Both the position numbers and the translations under genes were made by a program. From contig JANLHI010000032.1 in NCBI GenBank assembly GCA_024654525.1, positions 62,001-126,000 on the forward strand: a DNA stretch of 64,000 nt. The letters run 5' to 3'. Position 1 is the stretch's first letter. Every line of letters begins with the position of its first letter. The notes beneath the pieces were generated by a model that did no database searches, had not been told where the DNA came from, and was given only the letters and a program-made list of their open reading frames with translations. This stretch comes from Patescibacteria group bacterium. GTDB taxonomy: Bacteria; Patescibacteria; Paceibacteria; UBA6257; 2-01-FULL-56-20. Below are positions 17,803 through 25,912 of the stretch, one piece after another.

Positions 17803-18414
17803 ATGGATAAACGCAACGCACTTGCGGTGCTTGAGGAAGAAATGATAAGGGATGTTTCACTTCCACTTACCACTAATCTTGTGTTTGGGGAGGGGGGTTC
17901 CGATTGTGATGTTTTGTTTATAGGAGAAGCTCCCGGGCAAAACGAGGATATTCAAAAACGTCCTTTTGTGGGACGCGGGGGACAACTTCTTCGTACGTGT
18001 ATCCGTGCTATCGGATGGAAAGAGGAAGATGTATATATCACCAATATCGTAAAGCGTCGTCCGCCTGACAACCGCGATCCACTGCCGGATGAGATCGCCG
18101 CATATACTCCATATCTCACGCGCCAAATTGAGATTATTAATCCCAAGATAATCATTCCACTTGGACGTTTTGCAATGAATTATTTTCTTCCCGAGGCGAA
18201 AATCACACGCGATCAAGGCAAATCTTTTCATGTGGATGGGAGGTTTATAGTGCCGTTTTTTCACCCGGCGGCGGCGCTTCGCGCGCCCGAGGTAATGAAA
18301 AAATTTCGTGAAGGATTTACTCATTTACCCGGCATTATTGCGAGCGAGGCCGTTTCTCAACAACCGGATACTTCGCTATTAGAAACCAAAGGGATGCAAG
18401 GCGGTCTTTTCTAA
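17803..18414 (+). CDS. Uracil-DNA glycosylase, family 4-like, without Fe-S cysteines
   Basis: A 203-residue enzyme (start ATG 17803, after the terminator) with the family 4 core: VFGEGG, LFIGEAPGQNED, RPFVGRGGQLL, RRPPDNRDPLPDEI, PLGRFAMNYF and FFHPAAALR. It would remove uracil from deaminated DNA. The four cysteines that hold the [4Fe-4S] cluster in the family are all absent: the N-terminal CxxC reads DVSL, the KCRPP motif reads KRRPP, and the fourth position is not Cys. Active-site motifs (GEAPG, HPAA) remain. Confidence 0.88.
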   Translation: MDKRNALAVLEEEMIRDVSLPLTTNLVFGEGGSDCDVLFIGEAPGQNEDIQKRPFVGRGGQLLRTCIRAIGWKEEDVYITNIVKRRPPDNRDPLPDEIAAYTPYLTRQIEIINPKIIIPLGRFAMNYFLPEAKITRDQGKSFHVDGRFIVPFFHPAAALRAPEVMKKFREGFTHLPGIIASEAVSQQPDTSLLETKGMQGGLF

Positions 18415-18492
18415 ATGTGCGGTTTTTTTACGTGTTTTCGGGGTGATCTCTCGGAAGGTGCATAGGATAGGGAATAAGGGTAAAATAAGGGG

Positions 18493-18840
18493 ATGCATTT
18501 TGCGCTTGTCTATATCGTGCAACGCGCGTTTTTTCGAATAGCGGACTTTTTTCACCATTGGTATGGTGACGGGTCCCGTGTTGTCTTTCATAATTTTATT
18601 TCCATGCTTGAAAGACTTGATAGGAAGTTTGCCGTAAAAGTGACGTTGCGATATTTTTTCGAGCCACTCTATCAGGATTATAGCGCGGTGGGGAGGGTAT
18701 TGGGGGTGTTATTTCGGACTATTCGGGTGAGTGTGGGTTTGGCGGTATATGCGGCAACGGCGATTTTCTATGCGATAATTTTTGCGGCGTGGTGTGCGAC
18801 ACCTGCCGTGCTTCTTTTCTATGTATTCACCGGATTTTAG
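18493..18840 (+). CDS. Small membrane protein upstream of the Clp-like ATPase
   Basis: A 115-residue protein with an amphipathic N-terminal half and two adjacent hydrophobic segments at the C-terminus (VSVGLAVYAATAIFYAIIFAAW, PAVLLFYVF). No family is recognised. Its 3' end overlaps the start of the membrane-anchored Clp-like gene by 20 bases, so the two are probably made together and may form one membrane complex. TAAAAT ends six bases before the ATG, the leaderless layout. Confidence 0.75.
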   Translation: MHFALVYIVQRAFFRIADFFHHWYGDGSRVVFHNFISMLERLDRKFAVKVTLRYFFEPLYQDYSAVGRVLGVLFRTIRVSVGLAVYAATAIFYAIIFAAWCATPAVLLFYVFTGF

Positions 18841-21340
18841 CAACGCCACCATAGTGTTTGATGATCCTCGTTTGCGCATGACGGGTGCGGGGCGTCTTCT
18901 TGTGCGCGTAACGGCATATATCTCATATCTTTTTCTTGTAGTTGCGACGGTAACACTCTTACTTTCCGATATTACTTCTCTTCGTGCCACGGGAGCACTA
19001 TTAGCTCTTTTTCTTATTGATAGGGCACGACGATCGGGATGTGGAGATTGCTCTATCAAAAAACTTTCTTCAGCCGGCACGATAAATGCGAAGCGGTGTA
19101 TTTCGCCACGTACATTCGCGATTTTAGAACGTGCATTTGATAAAAGCGGTATCACACGGGTAAATGTTTTGATTGAGGTGGCTCGGGATATACTGCGCAA
19201 TTCCGAAGTGAGTGAAGGACTTTCTCGTTTGGAAGTATCTTTGAGTGATTTTGATGCGAGACTTGATGCGCTTGCGAAGAGTGATAATGCGGGAGATTCG
19301 CGTGAAGAACGAAGACGTAAGCTCGGAGCACTTGCGACCACTGCGTTTGCGCGGGCGATTAATGCGCATCATGAATTTATTCAGCCATCCGATTTTTTTG
19401 CGGCGCTTGCATCTCAAGACGATCTTTCTCTTCAGCGGCTTTTTGGAGTTTTTTCGTTGAGTGAAGACGATATTGCGGCGGCAATGCTTTTCGGAGAGCT
19501 TACTCGGCACGCGGTACGTTTTCGCCCCCCCGTATCTCTTGGGGGATTCGCGAAGGTGGTTCGTCGCGGAGTGCGTCACCGTGTTATGAATAGGGCATGG
19601 ACGGCTCGCCCAACTCCCACGCTTGATAGATATGGAACTGATTTTACCGATCTTGCGCGCGCAGGTTCGGTTGGTTTTCTTGTCGGACATGATGAGGAAT
19701 TTTCTCGTCTCCTTGATGTGCTTGCGCGTTCCACAAGCTCCAATGCTCTTTTAGTGGGAGATGCCGGTGCAGGAAAAGAGGCAATGATTGCAAATCTTGC
19801 ATTTCGACTTATTACCGATGAAGTACCCTCTTCTCTTTTTGATAAGAGATTGGTGGGGATAGATTTAAGCTTGCTTGTCGCCGGGGCATCCTCCGAAGAT
19901 CTTCACGCTCGCGTTGCGGCAATTGTGGAGGAGATTACGGATGCGGGGAATATCATTCTTTATCTTCCCGATATGCACAATCTCATCAAAACTACTTCGG
20001 CCGCCTCTCTTTCAGTTGCTGATGTGTTAATTCCCGTGTTAATGGATAATTCATTTTCTGTGGTGGGTACTACGTATCCTCGGGATTATGCAGCGCATAT
20101 AGAAACAAGGAGTGATTTTTCCGGGCTTCTTGAAGTAATTCGGGTAAATGAAATCAACGAACGCGATGCAGTTACCGTACTTATTTATGATGCGGTTATC
20201 ATCGAGAGAAAGTTTCGTATGCGCGTAACGCTTGCCGCAGTAAAGAGTGCGGTTATGCTCTCAAAGAAATATTTACGCGAAAAACTTTTACCTTCAAGTG
20301 CGAGTGAGCTTTTAAGAAATGCTCTTGCACTTGCAGAGCGTCGTGGGGAAAGCATGTTGCGAAGGGAAGACGTGATACGTGCGATGGAGTCTCGGGTAAA
20401 TGTTCCGGTACACGAGGCGACCGGGGATGAGGCACAGCGCCTCCTGCATCTTGAGGATATTATTCATGAACGGATGATCGATCAGGATGAGGCGGTGCGT
20501 GCCGTAGCCGATGCATTGCGGGAGTATCGAAGCGGACTTTCTCGGAAAGGAGGACCTATTGCCGCTTTTCTTTTTGTGGGACCCACCGGTGTCGGGAAAA
20601 CCGAGCTCGCAAAAAATCTTGCGCGAGTTCACTTCGGATCCGAGCAGATGATGGTGCGGTTCGATATGACTGAATATCAGGATGCGGAAAGTATCAGGCG
20701 TTTCATAGGTGCTCCCGACGGTAGTACGAATGGAGCACTTACGCGCGCAGTCATGGATCGTCCTTACAGCGTTATTTTGCTTGATGAATTTGAAAAGGCT
20801 CATGCGGACATCCTTAATCTTTTTTTGCAGGTATTTGATGATGGGCGTCTTACCGACAGCATAGGAAGAACGGTGAGTTTTGAAAATACGATTCTTATTG
20901 CCACTTCCAATGCCCATTCGGACATTATTATTGATGCTTTGCGACAAGGGCAGGGAATGACGGACGTGGCGGAATATTTAAAAAGTCGATTGACCGACGT
21001 ATTTCGTCCGGAGCTTATCAATAGATTTTCAAAAATCGTGGTGTTTAAAAATCTTAATATTGATGATTTGAATAAAATTGCCGCGCTCCAGATCAAAGAA
21101 GTCGCTTTTCCGCTTGCAGAGCAGGGTATTAAATTTGAAGTTGATGCTTCGGCGATAGATCTTCTCACCAAGCAAGGATATGAGCCGGAATTTGGCGCGC
21201 GTCCTTTGCGTCGCGTAATAGAAGAGAAAATTCGAGCTCCGCTTGCGCAAGAAATTTTGAAAGGTTCGATTGTGCGAGGGGTAACGGTGAAGATTATTGC
21301 GGAGGGGGAGGAGTTCAAGTTTATTCCACGCGAACAGTAG
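18821..21340 (+). CDS. Membrane-anchored ClpA/ClpC-like AAA+ ATPase with degenerate first ATPase site
   Basis: 839 residues from the ATG at 18821. Two hydrophobic segments sit near the N-terminus (about residues 25-65), then a Clp-N-like helical region, then two AAA+ modules. The first P-loop reads GDAGAGKEA (Thr replaced by Glu) and its Walker B reads ILYLPDMH instead of LFIDEIH, so D1 probably does not hydrolyse ATP. The second is intact: GPTGVGKTELA, VILLDEFEKAH, ATSNA and the sensor-2 region GARPLRRVI. It probably unfolds proteins at the membrane. No ClpP gene is in the window. Confidence 0.88.
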   Translation: MYSPDFSNATIVFDDPRLRMTGAGRLLVRVTAYISYLFLVVATVTLLLSDITSLRATGALLALFLIDRARRSGCGDCSIKKLSSAGTINAKRCISPRTFAILERAFDKSGITRVNVLIEVARDILRNSEVSEGLSRLEVSLSDFDARLDALAKSDNAGDSREERRRKLGALATTAFARAINAHHEFIQPSDFFAALASQDDLSLQRLFGVFSLSEDDIAAAMLFGELTRHAVRFRPPVSLGGFAKVVRRGVRHRVMNRAWTARPTPTLDRYGTDFTDLARAGSVGFLVGHDEEFSRLLDVLARSTSSNALLVGDAGAGKEAMIANLAFRLITDEVPSSLFDKRLVGIDLSLLVAGASSEDLHARVAAIVEEITDAGNIILYLPDMHNLIKTTSAASLSVADVLIPVLMDNSFSVVGTTYPRDYAAHIETRSDFSGLLEVIRVNEINERDAVTVLIYDAVIIERKFRMRVTLAAVKSAVMLSKKYLREKLLPSSASELLRNALALAERRGESMLRREDVIRAMESRVNVPVHEATGDEAQRLLHLEDIIHERMIDQDEAVRAVADALREYRSGLSRKGGPIAAFLFVGPTGVGKTELAKNLARVHFGSEQMMVRFDMTEYQDAESIRRFIGAPDGSTNGALTRAVMDRPYSVILLDEFEKAHADILNLFLQVFDDGRLTDSIGRTVSFENTILIATSNAHSDIIIDALRQGQGMTDVAEYLKSRLTDVFRPELINRFSKIVVFKNLNIDDLNKIAALQIKEVAFPLAEQGIKFEVDASAIDLLTKQGYEPEFGARPLRRVIEEKIRAPLAQEILKGSIVRGVTVKIIAEGEEFKFIPREQ

Positions 21341-21407
21341 ATAAGGTATTTATTTGTATATTGTGAGAATATAGGAATTGGTATGGTTAATAGTGCTTAA
21401 CTGTTTC

Positions 21408-23150
21408 ATGCATATAGTCTCAAACAAGGATATTGCGCGTGCGCTTGGCGGTATTGCCGAGCATCTTGAAATGCAAGAAGTTTCTTTTAAATCTCGCGCA
21501 TACGAGAAAGCCGCGGAAATAATAGAGGGAATGACGGAATCTGTTGCGAGTTTGTATGCGCAAGGGGGATTGGGTGCGCTTGAGGCTATTTCCGGTGTAG
21601 GAGCATCTCTTGCAGAGAAAATAGAGGAATTTCTCACGAAAGGGAAGATTGAGTATTATGAAGCACTTAAGAAAAAAATACCGGTGGATTTGGATTCTTT
21701 CGCGGGGATTGAAGGGTTGGGGCCAAAGAGTATTTTAAAGTTATACAAAGCGCTTAATATTAAAAATTTTGAAGATTTAGAAAGGGCTTTGCGTGTCGGG
21801 AAAGTGCGCGAAGTTACGGGGTTTGGAGAAAAGACGGAGAAAAATATTCTTGCAGGGATTGCATTTATGAAGCGATCAGCAGGACGTCTGATCGTGAGCG
21901 ATGCGGTCCCTTGCGCGCGCGAACTCGAAGAAGCTCTTCGTGCGGTGAAGGGGGTGGAGCAGATTACCATTGCGGGTTCTCTTCGTCGCAGAAAAGAAAC
22001 GGTGGGAGATATTGATGTACTTGCGGTGACGCATGATCCTGTTCGCCTTATGACTTTTTTTACTTCGATGCCCGGAGTGGAGAGAGTACATGCTCGCGGT
22101 AAGACAAAATCTTCCGTGCGACTTTCATTGGGAATTGACGCGGATATTCGCATAGTGCCGCCGGAATCTTATGGTGCGGCGCTCAACTATTTTACCGGTT
22201 CGAAAAATCATAATATTGCATTGCGTCGGATTGCGGTCAAAAAAGGGCTTACGCTGAACGAATATGGATTGTATAAAGGAAACGCGCGTGTGGCAGGTGA
22301 AACGGAGGAAGGGATATACGAGGCGCTTGGGATTGAATATGTGGAGCCGGAGTTGCGTGAAGATAAAGGAGAGATTGAAGCGGCCACTCGACACGTTCAG
22401 GGTAAGATGCCAGGACTTCCGAAGCTTATCGGGTATGACGACTTACAGGGTGATTTACAAATGCATTCTACGTGGACTGATGGTAAGTATTCGATTGAAG
22501 ATATGGCACGTGGTGCTGCAGCGCGAGGAATGAAATACATTGCAATCACCGATCACACCAAGCGTCTTGCAATGACACACGGACTTGATGAGAAACGTAT
22601 TAAAGATCAATGGAAAGAAATTGATTCCATAAACAAGAAAATGAAAGGTGTTATCACGGTGCTCAAGGGCACCGAGTGCGATATTTTAAAAGACGGTTCG
22701 CTCGATTTTTCTGATGATATATTGTCGAAACTTGATATAGTGGGTGTGTCGGTGCATTCCTATTTTAATCTTACGCGCAAAGAGCAAACGGAACGTATTG
22801 AGAGAGCAATGCGGAATCCTCATGTGGATATTCTTTTCCATCCTACGGGGCGCATAATTGGGAAGCGTGATGGGTATGATGTCGACATGGGGAAAATAAT
22901 AGATATTGCGAAAGAGACGGGGACAGCGCTTGAAGTGGACTCTTTCGATCGTTTGGATTTGAAAGATGAATATGTTCGAGAGTGCGTCAAGAAAGAAGTT
23001 CGTTTTTCCATTGATTCCGATGCGCATGCGCCAGTCCATTTCGAGTATCTTGAATATGGAATTGCACAGGCGCGGCGTGGTTGGGCGACAAAAAAAGATG
23101 TTCTCAATGCGTGGCCATTGGAAAAGATGCTCGGATTTTTGAAGAAATAA
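21408..23150 (+). CDS. polX: DNA polymerase/3'-5' exonuclease PolX
   Basis: 580 residues from the ATG at 21408, the normal size for bacterial PolX. The order is a helix-hairpin-helix 8-kDa domain (ISGVGASLAEKIEEFL, IEGLGPKSILKLY), nucleotidyltransferase motif (AGSLRRRKETVGDIDVLA, with a further Asp in DADIRIVP), and a PHP exonuclease domain (QMHSTWTDGKYS, YIAITDHTK, DSDAHAP) whose metal-binding His/Asp residues look complete. It acts in base excision repair gap filling. It is 67 bases behind the Clp-like gene. Confidence 0.95.
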   Translation: MHIVSNKDIARALGGIAEHLEMQEVSFKSRAYEKAAEIIEGMTESVASLYAQGGLGALEAISGVGASLAEKIEEFLTKGKIEYYEALKKKIPVDLDSFAGIEGLGPKSILKLYKALNIKNFEDLERALRVGKVREVTGFGEKTEKNILAGIAFMKRSAGRLIVSDAVPCARELEEALRAVKGVEQITIAGSLRRRKETVGDIDVLAVTHDPVRLMTFFTSMPGVERVHARGKTKSSVRLSLGIDADIRIVPPESYGAALNYFTGSKNHNIALRRIAVKKGLTLNEYGLYKGNARVAGETEEGIYEALGIEYVEPELREDKGEIEAATRHVQGKMPGLPKLIGYDDLQGDLQMHSTWTDGKYSIEDMARGAAARGMKYIAITDHTKRLAMTHGLDEKRIKDQWKEIDSINKKMKGVITVLKGTECDILKDGSLDFSDDILSKLDIVGVSVHSYFNLTRKEQTERIERAMRNPHVDILFHPTGRIIGKRDGYDVDMGKIIDIAKETGTALEVDSFDRLDLKDEYVRECVKKEVRFSIDSDAHAPVHFEYLEYGIAQARRGWATKKDVLNAWPLEKMLGFLKK

Positions 23151-23347
23151 ACAGTGTATTCGCTATAATAGCCAAATGAATAGGGATGGGGACGGGTATG
23201 AATGGTGTATACTTATTAACAAATGAATCCTTCCTCGTATGCGTATGAGGATAGGAAAGGTGGTGAGTATAGTATCGGTATATCGCAGGGCGCACATGAG
23301 GCGCAACTTTTCGGATTGGAAGGTCTAAATAAATACGCTGTTACCAC

Positions 23348-23887
23348 ATGAAAAAAGAGATTTCCGCGGGTATCATCGCATACCGAAAAACCAAAGAAGG
23401 TCCTAAATTTCTTATCCTGTATCACGGGCATGATTATTGGAATTTCCCCAAAGGGAAAATCGAATCGGAAGAGGGAAACATGGCCGCTGCGTTTCGTGAG
23501 ATGAGAGAAGAAACGGGTATCGCTTCGCGCGATCTTCATCTTGCCAATAATTTTAAGGTGTATGAACGGTTTTCGTTCAGACGAGAGGGGCAACCGATAT
23601 TTAAAATAGTCATCTTTTATCTTGCAGAAACTATGGTGGAAACGATAAAAGTTTCATCGGAACATCAGGGGTACGCTTGGTTTTTGTACAATGAGGCGCG
23701 TAAAGTGATGGGAAAACATCGCGATAGTCAGCGAGTGTTGCGACAGGCGTATGAGTTTCTTCGGTATCGGCGACAACCGGGAGTTCAATCTCCAACAAGT
23801 AATATGTCTCCAAAACCTCACTTTACGAAAAGACGGCCTCCTGCCGTTCCGCGATTACCGGTTCATGGCCCGAAACAATCAGCATGA
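23348..23887 (+). CDS. NUDIX hydrolase
   Basis: A 179-residue NUDIX protein with a perfect box: G in GKIESEEG, seven residues, then REMREETGI. The start MKKEISAGIIAYRK is typical of Ap4A/dATP-hydrolase-like members, but the substrate is not evident. The last 35 residues are Pro/Arg/Lys-rich and probably unstructured. The 197-base gap before it has a TATAAT (near 23172) and no other feature. It ends at the terminator 23901-23930, convergent with the rplT operon. Confidence 0.9.
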   Translation: MKKEISAGIIAYRKTKEGPKFLILYHGHDYWNFPKGKIESEEGNMAAAFREMREETGIASRDLHLANNFKVYERFSFRREGQPIFKIVIFYLAETMVETIKVSSEHQGYAWFLYNEARKVMGKHRDSQRVLRQAYEFLRYRRQPGVQSPTSNMSPKPHFTKRRPPAVPRLPVHGPKQSA

Positions 23888-23900
23888 CCTACAATATAAG

Positions 23901-23930
23901 AACCCCGTTTCTCGGGGTTTTTATATTGGG
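23901..23930. terminator. Terminator between NUDIX gene and rplT
   Basis: AACCCCG/CGGGGTT (23901-23920) followed by TTTATATT on the plus strand. It can also serve the convergent rplT operon, with a weaker tail. Confidence 0.85.
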
Positions 23931-24275
23931 TTATTTTACGAACTGCACTACCTTCTTGAACACTTCGGGATTTTTCATGGCGAGGTCGGAAAGAATTTTT
24001 CTGTCCAGCTTCACCTCTTTTTTCTTGAGTGCCGAGATTAATGCGCTATATGACATTTTTTCCTCGCGTGCTGCGGCGTTAATGCGTACATTCCATAATG
24101 CTCGGAATGTTCGCTTTTTTTCTTTTCTCCCACGGAATGCGTGGGTCCACGCATGAAGCAACGCTTCTTTTGCGGCTCGTTTTTTTGATTTACGCCCCCA
24201 ACGAAAGCCTTTAGTGCTCTTTAAAATTTTCTCTCTTCGTTTGTGACCACTTACTCCGCGTTTAACTCGTGGCAT
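23931..24275 (-). CDS. rplT: 50S ribosomal protein L20
   Basis: A 114-residue L20 of normal length. The start MPRVKRGVSGHKRREKILK and GFRWGRKSKKRAAKEALLHA, RKEKKRTFRALWNVRINAAA and SYSALISALKKKEVKLDRKIL are all family signatures. It is needed for early 50S assembly and in other bacteria represses its own operon. It is the last gene of infC-rpmI-rplT; the stop is 11 bases from the terminator. Confidence 0.98.
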   Translation of the reverse strand: MPRVKRGVSGHKRREKILKSTKGFRWGRKSKKRAAKEALLHAWTHAFRGRKEKKRTFRALWNVRINAAAREEKMSYSALISALKKKEVKLDRKILSDLAMKNPEVFKKVVQFVK

Positions 24276-24278
24276 GGT

Positions 24279-24458
24279 TTAATACGCTACTATTTTTTTC
24301 AATGGATAGTCAAGTGAGCGCGACCTTCGCTTGTTCATGATATTCTTATTAGTTTGGCGTGTGCGAAAATGATTTACTCTCATTGAACGACGGACAATCT
24401 TGCCGTTTTTAGTGATAGTAATCCTGTTTTGCACGCTTTTAGATGTTTTTGTCTTCAT
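24279..24458 (-). CDS. rpmI: 50S ribosomal protein L35
   Basis: 59 residues from the ATG at 24458, very basic: MKTKTSKSVQNRITITKNGK and the RSMRVNHFRTRQTNKNIMNK stretch match the L35 pattern (MKTHKxxxKRFKxTxxGKxxRxxxxxxHxxxxKS). The usual Pro/Lys at positions 2-3 is missing. A longer frame reaching back into infC is rejected. It lies three bases from rplT. Confidence 0.9.
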   Translation of the reverse strand: MKTKTSKSVQNRITITKNGKIVRRSMRVNHFRTRQTNKNIMNKRRSRSLDYPLKKIVAY

Positions 24459-24471
24459 AGTACGTAGCTTG

Positions 24472-24993
24472 TTATGAGGCGCTTTCCGGTTTTTTGATAA
24501 TATGGAGTCCCAATCCACGTCCTCCAAACTGCGGTGTGTCTATTTGCTTGTATTCCACCGTGATCATACTCAGAAATTGTTGCAGACGTTCCATCGCCCA
24601 TGGTTTATTATATTTTTCACGGCCTCTCAATCGAAGCTGTATCTCTACTTGGCAATTTTCGGAAAGGAACTTGTCGGTTTGTTTTGACTTGACTAAGAGG
24701 TCATTTTTCTGAGCGCGAGCGCTTACTTGTATTTGTTTGAATTCGTTCTTTACGCGCGCCTGTCGTTCCTTCTTTTTTTGTTTCTCAAGTTCGTATCGAT
24801 ACTTATCAAAACTCATAAGGCGGGCGACGGGAGGCTGTGCGCTTGGAACTATTTCAATAAGATCAATGCCCTTTTCGGGTTGCGCAAGTTTCAGTGCCTC
24901 GTCCCGCGACATTACGCCGAGGTTTTTTCCTTCGGCATCAATTATGCGGAGCTGTTGCGCGACTATTTTACTGTTGATACGAGGAGTAATAAT
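24472..24993 (-). CDS. infC: Translation initiation factor IF-3, predicted AUU start
   Basis: The reading frame is open back to a TAG about 12 bases upstream of 24993 and contains no ATG, GTG or TTG before the Met at 24912, yet homology clearly runs further: RINSKIVAQQLRIIDAEGKN matches the IF-3 N-domain start. Two ATT codons (24993-24991 and 24990-24988) lie where the start belongs, and I place it at the first, giving 173 residues. E. coli infC also starts at AUU, which lets IF-3 repress itself. The C-domain (ERLQQFLSMI, PQFGGRGLGLHIIKK) is complete. It heads infC-rpmI-rplT. Confidence 0.9.
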   Translation of the reverse strand: MITPRINSKIVAQQLRIIDAEGKNLGVMSRDEALKLAQPEKGIDLIEIVPSAQPPVARLMSFDKYRYELEKQKKKERQARVKNEFKQIQVSARAQKNDLLVKSKQTDKFLSENCQVEIQLRLRGREKYNKPWAMERLQQFLSMITVEYKQIDTPQFGGRGLGLHIIKKPESAS

Positions 24994-25031
24994 AGATATG
25001 AAATACTACTGCGCTTTCTGAAGCACGCTCT

Positions 25032-25060
25032 ATCATACCGTATCGGTTTGCATGTGTCAA
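25032..25060 (-). promoter_or_regulatory. Predicted infC operon promoter
   Basis: On the minus strand TTGACA (25060-25055), exactly 17 bases, TATGAT (25037-25032). This is the closest match to consensus in the window. Transcription would start near 25025, leaving a leader of about 30 bases with no Shine-Dalgarno before the AUU. Confidence 0.8.
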
Positions 25061-25102
25061 AATATTGCAGTATCGGAAGGGGAGTATGATAATGTGGGAG
25101 GA

Positions 25103-25912
25103 ATGGATATAGATATGCTTGCGATGAGGGTGCTTAAAAGCTCTAAATACCGGCATGTAACGCCGGAGCTTGTTGCACGGCTTTGTCGGGTGGAAGTCGA
25201 GAAATATAAGGACGGGAAGGATCATGATAAAGATGTGCTCAAGGCGGTTAAAAACAAACTACATCAGGTTGTCGGAGCGTTTATCGAAGGACGCCCCGAT
25301 TATAAGAAAGCCCTTCGCATAATCCGCGCCGAAGCGAAAGACATGGATGACGCGCGTGTGCGTACGGCGCTTGCCACAGCAATGCGACTGCATGCTTCTA
25401 CGCGTGAACGTTTTCCATTTCTCGACACGTTTTATAAAGAGGTGTTTCGTGATGTGGTGCAACCCACGCGTATTCTTGATCTTGCGTGCGGGTTAAATCC
25501 ACTTGCGCGTCCATGGATGCATATCTCCGATGAAGCGGAATATCTTGCGTGTGATGCACTTTCTGACATGACGGAGTTTAATGGCGCGGTATTTGAGGCG
25601 CTCGGATGGAAGGGGCATTCATTTACTCTTGATCTTTTGAGCGACAAGCCTCTTCCCACTGCGGATGTGGTGCTACTTTTGAAAACCCTTCCGTGTCTTG
25701 AGCAGGTGGAGAGCGGTGTAAGTGCACGCATTCTTGCGCGCATCAACGCGCCCCGCGTGGTAGTATCATTTCCGGGAAAAAGTTTGAGTGGGCGTGAAAA
25801 AGGAATGAAAGAAAATTATACTACTCGTTTTCTTGAAGTGCTTAAGGGAACCGGATGGATGCAGGAGAATTTGGTGATAGGGGAGGAGCTTGTATTCCTG
25901 CTTTCGCGTTAA
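25103..25912 (+). CDS. 16S rRNA (guanine-1405 N7)-methyltransferase homologue, ArmA/RmtB family
   Basis: 269 residues from the ATG at 25103 (an ATG at 25115 is also possible). It follows the plan of aminoglycoside-resistance methyltransferases: KSSKYRHVTPELV at the N-terminus, then KNKLHQVVGAF, LHASTRERFPFLDTFYKEVF, the SAM motif ILDLACGLNPLA, VVLLLKTLPCLEQ, and the family hallmark SFPGKSLSGREKGMKENY. ArmA has closely matching segments in the same order. Methylation of G1405 blocks 4,6-linked deoxystreptamine drugs. It diverges from infC; a TTGCAG-17-GATAAT promoter (25065-25093) lies just upstream. Confidence 0.9.
   Translation: MDIDMLAMRVLKSSKYRHVTPELVARLCRVEVEKYKDGKDHDKDVLKAVKNKLHQVVGAFIEGRPDYKKALRIIRAEAKDMDDARVRTALATAMRLHASTRERFPFLDTFYKEVFRDVVQPTRILDLACGLNPLARPWMHISDEAEYLACDALSDMTEFNGAVFEALGWKGHSFTLDLLSDKPLPTADVVLLLKTLPCLEQVESGVSARILARINAPRVVVSFPGKSLSGREKGMKENYTTRFLEVLKGTGWMQENLVIGEELVFLLSR

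Noticed and set aside
25052..25102. Earlier start for the rRNA methyltransferase
   Set aside because: These bases cover the infC promoter on the other strand and the methyltransferase's own -10 box; ArmA-like homology starts after 25103.
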